From Candidatus Melainabacteria bacterium (GTDB lineage Bacteria; Cyanobacteriota; Vampirovibrionia; LMEP-6097), in the NCBI GenBank assembly GCA_028817775.1, contig JAPPOW010000214.1, positions 1 to 33,922 of the forward strand: DNA of 33,922 nucleotides, given 5' to 3'. Shown here piece by piece: positions 16,224 through 21,869 of the stretch (position 1 is the stretch's first letter; every line of letters starts with the position of its first letter). The notes under the pieces are model-generated. The model had not been told where the DNA came from. It worked only from the letters and a program-made list of their open reading frames with translations, and ran no database searches. Position numbers and translations under genes: made by a program.

Positions 16224-16942
16224 ACAGCTGCAGCGACTGGTATTGCTGCTTTTGTGACGAGCGTGTTGCTTGCTGGCATCGTAGTTGGACTTTCTGCCAG
16301 AACTCTATCTATGCCTCTTTCGATTGCTGTAACGGCTTTGCGTACCAGGGAAGAGAAAGTGGTGTTGCTATTCAGGTGAGGTCCAAGTGCATCATTGAGT
16401 ACGGCAGTAAAGAAGTCCTGGTTGTCGTTTAAGATCGAGCTTGCGATTTGCCCAAAGGCAGGTGCTTTGTCTCCAGAGAAGATGACTTTTGCTACTTGAA
16501 CTAGGGTACCCAGTATTTTATTAACACTGAGTTTGAAACAATTGCCCCAAAGTGCTTTGTTCAAAGCATCTTGCGAAACATAGACTTCTCCAGTTTGAGA
16601 ATTTGTAATCGGTCCAACGCCAGCAAAACCTTCATTACCAAAACTTAAAGATCTAGCCAGTGCATCTTCTTCTGCAGTGAGCCCTAACTCTGCTGCAATT
16701 GCTTCATTTGTTTTGGCACCATTGACTGCGTAATCAAAAACCTTGCTGAATAGATCTGAATCTGAATTAGATACTACCAGTTGGATAATTTTTTGGTTGA
16801 GTCTAGCTAGATCAATACTAGTCTGGGGAACTTGTGCCAGATTGGTACTTGCTGGCATCACCACATTGGCTGTGGTCTGAGGTGCCAGACTTGTATTGGT
16901 CTGCATCACTGGGCTTTGTTGATTGACCCTTGCTACTTGCAT
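16220..16942 (-). CDS. Protein of unknown function
   Basis: 240 residues. The first 50 are Gln/Thr/Asn/Pro-rich and look disordered; the rest is alpha-helical with hydrophobic faces (QKIIQLVVSNSDSDLFSKVF, SVNKILGTLVQVAKVIFSG, SLVRKAVTAIERGIDRVL). No signal peptide or clear membrane span; the C-terminus ends in hydrophobic AAIPVAAAV. The ATG follows a TACAAT box after 6 nt, so it is likely leaderless. The gene is flanked by the epimerase gene 36 nt upstream. Not recognised. Confidence 0.65.
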   Translation of the reverse strand: MQVARVNQQSPVMQTNTSLAPQTTANVVMPASTNLAQVPQTSIDLARLNQKIIQLVVSNSDSDLFSKVFDYAVNGAKTNEAIAAELGLTAEEDALARSLSFGNEGFAGVGPITNSQTGEVYVSQDALNKALWGNCFKLSVNKILGTLVQVAKVIFSGDKAPAFGQIASSILNDNQDFFTAVLNDALGPHLNSNTTFSSLVRKAVTAIERGIDRVLAESPTTMPASNTLVTKAAIPVAAAV

Positions 16943-16948
16943 AGTTGA

Positions 16949-16954
16949 ATTGTA
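16949..16954 (-). promoter_or_regulatory. -10 box of a leaderless promoter (16220 gene)
   Basis: TACAAT on the minus strand with 6 nt to the ATG at 16942. Confidence 0.58.
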
Positions 16955-16978
16955 TCACGGGTTGATTGGTGAAAACCC

Positions 16979-17878
16979 CTAAGTCACCAAGCTTCTCAAA
17001 CACTCTTCAATCCTAGGGTGAGTAAATTTATAGCCAGCATCCTCAAGAACTTTGGGTTTAACCTTGGCACTAGCTAATAACAAAGCATCAGCCATCTCTC
17101 CAAAAATAATTTTGGCAAGGAAGCTTGGCATTGGAGCTAAAGCAGGCCTACCCAAGACTCGAGCTAGACTGCTAGTAAAAATAGAATTGGTCACTGGATG
17201 AGGACTAGTGAAGTTGACCGGTCCTTTAATCTTAGAATTGTTCATTATAAAGTAGAGCCCGTAGATCAGATCTTCAATACTAATCCAGCTCATGATTTGT
17301 TTGCCGCTGCCGATATCACCGCCCATGCCAAAACTAAATGGCAAAACTAATTTGGCTAGCGCGCCGCCCTCTTTGCTCAATACAATGCCGATACGCGGAT
17401 GCACTACTCTGATCCCAGCTTCTCGAGCTGGGTCTGCAGCAGCCTCCCAAGCTTTGCAAGTATCAGAAATAAATAAACCCTCTACTGGAAAGCTATGTTC
17501 GTAAAGAGTTTCAAAGGGACGATCAGCGTAGTAACCAATAGCAGAAGCTGAAATAAATAAATTGGGTTTAGCTTTGAGTTTAGCTAGAGTACTTGCTAGT
17601 AAGTGAGTAGACTTAGTTCTACTTTCTAGGATGCGAGTTTTTTGTGCTGTGGTCCAACGGCGGTCAGCGATATTCTCGCCAGCTAGATGCACTACCACAT
17701 CAAAACCCTCCAGCTCACTAGTGTCAAGCACAGCTTCATCAGGTTGCCAAAAAATTTTCCTGGGACCTAATTTAGATTCTGATCTTACTAATGAATAAAC
17801 TTCATGTCCTTGATACTCAAGGTAGCTAGCTAGATTTTTGCCAACAAGTCCAGTTGAGCCTGAGATAAGGACCTTCAT
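16979..17878 (-). CDS. TIGR01777-family NAD(P)-binding epimerase-like protein (YfcH type)
   Basis: 299 residues, an extended short-chain dehydrogenase fold. Signatures: nucleotide-binding GSTGLVGKNLASYL at the N-terminus, VVHLAGENIADRRWT, the SASAIGYY active-site-like segment, VVHPRIGIVLSKEGGAL, and the C-terminal domain GRPALAPMPSFLAKIIFGEMADALLL followed by EDAGYKFTHP (each quoted in short parts). These identify the YfcH/SULA-like subgroup, whose physiological role is not established. The ATG is preceded by TAGAAT at a 6-nt distance. Divergent from the 17963 lipoprotein. Confidence 0.93.
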   Translation of the reverse strand: MKVLISGSTGLVGKNLASYLEYQGHEVYSLVRSESKLGPRKIFWQPDEAVLDTSELEGFDVVVHLAGENIADRRWTTAQKTRILESRTKSTHLLASTLAKLKAKPNLFISASAIGYYADRPFETLYEHSFPVEGLFISDTCKAWEAAADPAREAGIRVVHPRIGIVLSKEGGALAKLVLPFSFGMGGDIGSGKQIMSWISIEDLIYGLYFIMNNSKIKGPVNFTSPHPVTNSIFTSSLARVLGRPALAPMPSFLAKIIFGEMADALLLASAKVKPKVLEDAGYKFTHPRIEECLRSLVT

Positions 17879-17884
17879 TATTTG

Positions 17885-17890
17885 ATTCTA
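17885..17890 (-). promoter_or_regulatory. -10 box of a leaderless promoter (16979 gene)
   Basis: TAGAAT on the minus strand with 6 nt to the ATG at 17878. Confidence 0.62.
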
Positions 17891-17962
17891 CTATGTAGAT
17901 AGCGAGCAGTTCATAATTGTTTAATATTGGCATGGTGGATTGAGCTTGGCAGGTGCGCTATT

Positions 17963-18535
17963 ATGTTGCGAAGGATGAAAATAAGACCCCTACTCCTTCC
18001 ATCTTTATTACTAGGCATGCTTGCTGGTTGTTCTGAGCAAGTAGAGCCACCAGAATTGCCTGCTAGAGCTCAGCCGGTTCTAGAAGCCAGTGATGATACT
18101 TGCGTGCAAATTCACCAAGCTGATGATGAAGCGAGTAGAGCAGAAGCTCCAGTTCCAGATCAGTGTGTTGAGATTCCTGAAGAGGAAGCAAGTCGGGTGG
18201 AAGAAATTGAACAAGAACCTGATCTTAGTAAATTGTCCTGGGATGAACGAGTTGAAAGAATTAATGACAGAGCAATTTTTACTAAGAAGACTATTGTTAC
18301 TCTAAGACAACTTGTTATGACTCGTGAGATTAATGAAGAAAGATACGGACCAACTGCTGAACTAATGATTAAGCTGGCTGAAGGTTTTCTGCAAAGAAAT
18401 AACAGACCTGACTGGATAGAGCTTTTTGAAAGTCGAGTCCAAAAGCTTAGAGAAACTTCTGAAGAGATTTTGAAACGAGAGGCTGAGAAAGCTGCACCAC
18501 CTCCAGTTAACGACGACGGTTCAGTGACATTTTAA
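17963..18535 (+). CDS. Acidic lipoprotein of unknown function
   Basis: 190 residues from the ATG at 17963 (an ATG at 17975 is also possible; an upstream TTG at 17927 is less likely because it would bury the signal peptide). A lipoprotein signal peptide is clear: basic start, LLLPSLLLGMLAGC with lipobox LAGC. The mature part is strongly acidic with many Glu/Asp and two further cysteines, then a helical region (WDERVERINDRAIFTKKTIV; ELMIKLAEGFLQRNN) and a Pro-rich end. Probably tethered to a membrane facing the periplasm. Not recognised. Confidence 0.75.
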   Translation: MLRRMKIRPLLLPSLLLGMLAGCSEQVEPPELPARAQPVLEASDDTCVQIHQADDEASRAEAPVPDQCVEIPEEEASRVEEIEQEPDLSKLSWDERVERINDRAIFTKKTIVTLRQLVMTREINEERYGPTAELMIKLAEGFLQRNNRPDWIELFESRVQKLRETSEEILKREAEKAAPPPVNDDGSVTF

Positions 18536-18595
18536 TTTTTGGTTTGGGTGATTTCGTTCATATAGACTTCTTAGATCAAGAGGCTTATCTTATGC

Positions 18596-18601
18596 TAGAA
18601 T
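18596..18601 (+). promoter_or_regulatory. Extended -10 box (18611 gene)
   Basis: TGCTAGAAT, an extended -10, with 9 nt to the ATG at 18611. No Shine-Dalgarno. Confidence 0.6.
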
Positions 18602-18610
18602 TATGCCCTA

Positions 18611-19702
18611 ATGGGTCTTGACCTAAATCTTAAAGATGTTGCTGGAGCTGCAATTGCTTCGCTGGCTAATAGTGTGCCAGTGGTTTCTACTGCTGCAGAA
18701 TTCTTGAGTAGATTGGATGACACAAGAGACCGAAACCAAGTCGTCGATAGATTACATAGAGTAGAAACGGAGATGGATGCCTTGCTCAATGGTTGCCATG
18801 AAGATCAAATGGATCGAGGTGCTTTGGTGAATAGAATGCGTCAGATGCTAGAAACTCAGCAACGCCACAATGCAATAGTTTGTGGAGGTTTGATTAGTGA
18901 CACCACTCACTATGAAACTATGCGTAAGCATCCAGACATGTTTGGTGAACCCTTAACAATGGATTCTCAAACTGAATATGATCCAGACAATGTTCACTTG
19001 ATGATTCAAGATCCAGATGGTAATCCGATGATGTTGAAGATGCCAGTGTTTTCATTTTTTCAATTGATCTTTGAGAAAACTAATAGAACTGAAACCAAAA
19101 CTCTTAATGGTGATGGAGTTGTTTCTAAACCAGTAATGCTTGAGATTGAAGATATTGAACCAGGTACTGCTCTATTCATCTGTACTCAAGAGAAAGCTAA
19201 TGATCCACAGGTGCGAAAATTAATTGATGGACTCAAAGATACTTATGGTATCAATGTTGTATTCCCAGAGCAATTGATTCCTCCTGGCTTTTTTAGGTAT
19301 GAAGCTTATGACAAGATTGCACACTTGCTACACGAAAAACAGTTGAGACCGTTTTTGATTGCAGACGGAGATATTCAAACTCATGAAGAGTATCGAATTG
19401 TTAGTCAAATGCAGCAGTTATTCCAAGGATATGGTGTTATGCCTGTTGTTCATCATGACGATATTGGAAAAGATATAGATGGGATTGGTGATTATAACGG
19501 TAATGTCACGTGGAACACCGCAGCAGCTTATACAGTAGATCGTAAAATGACACCTGAAAAAATTCGTATCTTTGCTTCAGCGATTCTTGGTATTCGTCCT
19601 TATGAATTAGAGAGAATGGAGAAACGAGGTATTACTGACTTTAAACCATATATGCAGGGTGTTGATAATCTTAGAGAGGAGCCTCCTGAGTCGAAGCTTT
19701 GA
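18611..19702 (+). CDS. Soluble protein of unknown function
   Basis: 363 residues without signal peptide. An N-terminal helical part (DVAGAAIASLANSVPVVSTA, then DRNQVVDRLHRVETEMDALL) is followed by a mixed alpha/beta region in which FSFFQLIFEKTNRTE, VMLEIEDIEPGTALFICTQE and GLKDTYGINVVFPEQLIPP suggest a nucleotide- or ligand-binding fold, but no diagnostic motif is present. The C-terminal third has RPFLIADGDIQTHEEY and MTPEKIRIFASAILGIRPYE. Single gene with its own promoter and a GC-rich hairpin downstream. Confidence 0.72.
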   Translation: MGLDLNLKDVAGAAIASLANSVPVVSTAAEFLSRLDDTRDRNQVVDRLHRVETEMDALLNGCHEDQMDRGALVNRMRQMLETQQRHNAIVCGGLISDTTHYETMRKHPDMFGEPLTMDSQTEYDPDNVHLMIQDPDGNPMMLKMPVFSFFQLIFEKTNRTETKTLNGDGVVSKPVMLEIEDIEPGTALFICTQEKANDPQVRKLIDGLKDTYGINVVFPEQLIPPGFFRYEAYDKIAHLLHEKQLRPFLIADGDIQTHEEYRIVSQMQQLFQGYGVMPVVHHDDIGKDIDGIGDYNGNVTWNTAAAYTVDRKMTPEKIRIFASAILGIRPYELERMEKRGITDFKPYMQGVDNLREEPPESKL

Positions 19703-19752
19703 TCTTATTGGCATTTAGAAACTAGTGTTTGACTTTGCGTTCCGATCCCGTG

Positions 19753-19776
19753 CGGCGCCACTCTGAAGGCGCCGCT
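19753..19776 (+). terminator. GC-rich hairpin after the 18611 gene
   Basis: Perfect 8-bp stem GCGGCGCC / GGCGCCGC with an 8-nt loop. The following TTTA is a weak T-run, so it could terminate imperfectly. A second hairpin, TAGCTGG-CTCCG-CCAGCTA, lies at about 19798-19816 and may serve the minus-strand tRNA. Confidence 0.5.
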
Positions 19777-19867
19777 TTACTGGTACCCGCACACAGTTAG
19801 CTGGCTCCGCCAGCTATAATCGTTCTAGACTCCCGCACGAAGCATAAGGGCTTCGATCTCGATAGAA

Positions 19868-19944
19868 TGGTCGGGGTGGCAGGATTTGAACCTACGACCT
19901 CTTCGTCCCAAGCGAAGCGCTCTACCAAGCTGAGCCACACCCCG
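19868..19944 (-). tRNA. tRNA-Pro (anticodon UGG)
   Basis: Complete cloverleaf on the minus strand: acceptor CGGGGTG / CACCCCG, D arm with GCTCAGCTTGGTAGAGC, anticodon stem CTTCG / CGAAG with loop CTTGGGA (TGG anticodon), T arm with GGTTCAAATCC, discriminator A and an encoded CCA at 19868-19870. No other full tRNA is in the window. Confidence 0.95.
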
Positions 19945-20010
19945 GCCGACCTTGCCTTTTCGCGCTTCGAAAGCGAAGCATCTTCTTGTGTCGTCGCACT
20001 GACGTGCTCC

Positions 20011-20032
20011 TACCAAGCTGAGCCACACCCCG
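20011..20032 (-). pseudogene. Duplicated 5' part of tRNA-Pro
   Basis: 22 nt identical to 19923-19944, the acceptor and D-arm start of tRNA-Pro, repeated 88 nt upstream of it in the direction of transcription. The adjoining D-stem is kept with one extra base (GGAGC), but no anticodon or T arm follows, so it is a remnant and not a second tRNA. A TATAAT at 20071-20076 (minus) could be the tRNA promoter, putting the remnant inside the precursor. Confidence 0.75.
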
Positions 20033-20070
20033 ATTAGACAGTGTCTTGGGAATCCCGAAAAGGCTCTGTA

Positions 20071-20076
20071 ATTATA
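20071..20076 (-). promoter_or_regulatory. Candidate -10 box for tRNA-Pro
   Basis: TATAAT on the minus strand, 38 nt before the pseudo-tRNA and 126 nt before the true tRNA 5' end. The upstream TTGCTA at a 19-nt spacing is a poor -35, so confidence is limited. It lies in the loop of a weak hairpin (AGGCTCT / AGAGCCT). Confidence 0.4.
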
Positions 20077-20139
20077 CTAAAGAGCCTGTGAAATATAGCA
20101 ATTTTTAGAATTTAATCGATTTCCTGAGCGTATTACTGA

Positions 20140-20592
20140 TTAGAAAAATCTTTCTACTTGAGTCGGTGGGGTATTAGTCATCGCGTAAGCACCAGCATTA
20201 GCCCATGCCTCTTGTGCTGCTAGCACAGTTTCTTGAGCTCGTAATTGTCCCATGGCAAATGATTGTTGTAAGAAAGCATTGGCAATCCCACCAAGGAAGC
20301 CACCGCCACCACTCGAGCTTCTACCACCATAAAGTCCAGCTGCACCAGGTACTCCAAAACCAAAGCCACCGATACCACCGAGTCCGGCAGTACCAAAACC
20401 ACCAGCTCCGCCGAAGCCTCCAATACCTCCAAAACCAGGTGAACCAAAACCACCGATGCCACCAAAGCCACCGCCGAATCCACCAATACCTTGGTTACCA
20501 ACGAAACTTGGGCCACGAAAACCACCAAAGCCTCCTAGGCCAGCGCCTGCAAAGCTTGATGCAAAACTTGGATTAAATGATGAATTAAACAT
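20140..20592 (-). CDS. Glycine-rich repeat protein
   Basis: 150 residues; about residues 18-85 are imperfect repeats of GGFGG / GGIGGFG, with Phe and Ile spaced among the glycines, then GRSSSGGGG, and a C-terminal helical part (IANAFLQQSFAMGQLRAQET) without glycine runs. There is no signal peptide. The start is 7 nt after the birA stop with a weak CAGAG before it, so it is probably co-transcribed with birA. The composition resembles self-associating or surface-coat proteins, but no family is recognisable. Low sequence complexity also makes opposite-strand frames look open; the glycine frame has the better context. Confidence 0.62.
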   Translation of the reverse strand: MFNSSFNPSFASSFAGAGLGGFGGFRGPSFVGNQGIGGFGGGFGGIGGFGSPGFGGIGGFGGAGGFGTAGLGGIGGFGFGVPGAAGLYGGRSSSGGGGFLGGIANAFLQQSFAMGQLRAQETVLAAQEAWANAGAYAMTNTPPTQVERFF

Positions 20593-20599
20593 CTCTGGG

Positions 20600-21133
20600 C
20601 TAATTAGAACAAGCCAGCTTTAAGAACTGGTTAAGAAACTCTTCTTCACCAAAGTCCTTGCTGCTGATTTCTTCAAGTGAAATTGGAGGGGCTTTGGGTG
20701 CTTCCACTAATGATTCTTTGATTTGCCTAGGCATTGCTTTGAGATTTAAACCAATTCCAATCAATAAATGTTCTTTATATATCTCAACTAAAATCCCAGC
20801 AAGTTTGCAGTCATTGTAGTAGATATCATTGATCGGTTTGATATAGTAATCGGCTGGATACAGCTGCTTGAGAGTGTTTAGAGCTTGCTCTGCAAAGCCT
20901 TGTGTCATCCTGAGCGCTTCTTGCGCGTCAGGATCTCCTTGCTGCAACTCAGTGATGATAGTTGTATATAAACCAGCCCTGGGAGGAGAAGCCCAAGACT
21001 TACCATACTGCCCGCGACCAGCACTTTGTTCTTCGGTGATGATACAAGTAGGTAGCTCTAAATCACCCTTGTCTATCAAGCGTTTGGCTTCATTTTGACT
21101 TGAGTCAAGAATTTGATATCGCAAGAACTGCAC
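20600..21133 (-). CDS. birA: Biotin-protein ligase, short form, with a palindromic insertion
   Basis: Attaches biotin to acetyl-CoA carboxylase carrier protein. Catalytic-domain signatures: ITEEQSAGRGQYGKSWASP (adenylate loop, about 33-50), KPINDIYYNDCKLAGILVE with the conserved lysine near 110, and LIGIGLNL. 177 residues: both the N-terminal HTH repressor domain and the C-terminal SH3-like domain are missing, so it should be an enzyme and not a repressor. Residues 66-77 (GDPDAQEALRMT) are encoded by a partial P1 palindrome, in frame. The GTG start is set by TAGAAT ending 6 nt upstream. Divergent from the 21228 gene. Confidence 0.88.
   Translation of the reverse strand: MQFLRYQILDSSQNEAKRLIDKGDLELPTCIITEEQSAGRGQYGKSWASPPRAGLYTTIITELQQGDPDAQEALRMTQGFAEQALNTLKQLYPADYYIKPINDIYYNDCKLAGILVEIYKEHLLIGIGLNLKAMPRQIKESLVEAPKAPPISLEEISSKDFGEEEFLNQFLKLACSN
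20903..20938 (-). repeat. Partial P1 palindrome inside birA
   Basis: 36 nt: TGTCATCCTGAG ... GCGTCAGGATCTCC, the left half of P1, read in frame as 12 codons of birA on the minus strand. The length is a multiple of three, so the frame is preserved. Confidence 0.8.
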
Positions 21134-21139
21134 CTCATG

Positions 21140-21145
21140 ATTCTA
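21140..21145 (-). promoter_or_regulatory. -10 box of a leaderless promoter (birA)
   Basis: TAGAAT on the minus strand with 6 nt to the GTG at 21133. Confidence 0.58.
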
Positions 21146-21227
21146 GCTCAATTGGACTAAAGTTTCTTGCCTAATTACCGATAGATCTAATTGAGCAGAA
21201 AACTACACAAGCTCACAAGGAAGCACA

Positions 21228-21869
21228 ATGTCAAAAAGATTTATGGTAATAGCACTTGCTATTGCTCTGGGATTTTTAAATTTCAGCGCAACTGAAGTGG
21301 AAGCAAAGAAAAAACGCAAGAAATTAGGTTTTGAAATTCAGGATTGTACCCGCATTAAGGGGCAGCCAGATATTTATATTTGTCTCAAGGGTGAGGCTGG
21401 TGATGGGACTTTGAGCCAACGTAAGCTTAATTCAGTTAGTTCTAAAACAGTTACTCTCATTGATCGATACAAAGCTAGGGCTGCAAAAAAGAAATCTGGG
21501 GCTAGAAAGTTTTTGGAGAACGATCCATGTGTGATAGATCCAATGTCTCCTGAATGTACGGGAGAAACAGAGTCAGATCCGTGTGCTATAGATCCAATGT
21601 CTCCTGAATGTACGGGAGAAACAGAGTCAGATCCGTGTGCTATAGATCCAATGTCTCCTGAATGTACGGGAGAAACAGAGTCAGATCCGTGTGCTATAGA
21701 TCCAATGTCTCCGGAGTGTACCGGAGAGACTAGTGATCCTTGTACGATAGACCCAATGTCTCCTGAATGTACCGGGGAAACAGAATCATCAGATCCATGT
21801 ACAGTAGATCCAAGTTCACAAGCTTGCACGGACTATATGTGCACAATGGACCCAAGTACTTGCATTTAA
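21228..21869 (+). CDS. Secreted protein with tandem cysteine-proline repeats
   Basis: 213 residues. Signal peptide (MVIALAIALGFLNFSATEVEA), a basic segment (KKKRKKLG), a short domain with two Cys (to about 70), a Lys/Arg-rich linker, then seven repeats from about residue 101. Five are full: DPC(V/A/T)IDPMSPECTGETES; two are degenerate (DPCTVDPSSQACT and MCTMDPSTC). Each full unit has two cysteines, so disulfide pairing is likely in the exported protein. The middle units are nearly identical at DNA level (54 nt), a sign of recent expansion. Has Shine-Dalgarno AAGGAA at 21217-21222. The stop overlaps the convergent 21866 gene. No family recognised. Confidence 0.82.
   Translation: MSKRFMVIALAIALGFLNFSATEVEAKKKRKKLGFEIQDCTRIKGQPDIYICLKGEAGDGTLSQRKLNSVSSKTVTLIDRYKARAAKKKSGARKFLENDPCVIDPMSPECTGETESDPCAIDPMSPECTGETESDPCAIDPMSPECTGETESDPCAIDPMSPECTGETSDPCTIDPMSPECTGETESSDPCTVDPSSQACTDYMCTMDPSTCI
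21530..21834 (+). repeat. 54-nt tandem repeats in the 21228 gene
   Basis: Units two and three are identical and the first and fourth differ at a few positions; the fifth is 51-57 nt with a codon deletion and insertion. Later units are degenerate. The array is in frame throughout, so copy number could vary without breaking the gene. Confidence 0.9.

Noticed and set aside
19945..20033. A second tRNA beside tRNA-Pro
   Set aside because: Only the acceptor and D-arm start are present; no anticodon stem or T arm can be folded from the following bases.
20205..20576. Long open frame on the plus strand opposite the glycine-rich gene
   Set aside because: It is a Gln/His-rich shadow of the glycine codons and has no start signal; the minus-strand frame fits the birA unit.
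21374..21829. Open frame on the minus strand opposite the repeat region, itself repetitive
   Set aside because: It mirrors the repeats of the 21228 gene, lacks a promoter or ribosome site and gives an odd His/Ser/Val composition.
21530..21834. Regular near-identical 54-nt units that could be taken for a CRISPR array
   Set aside because: The units run continuously in frame without spacers and encode a clean peptide repeat in a gene with signal peptide and Shine-Dalgarno.
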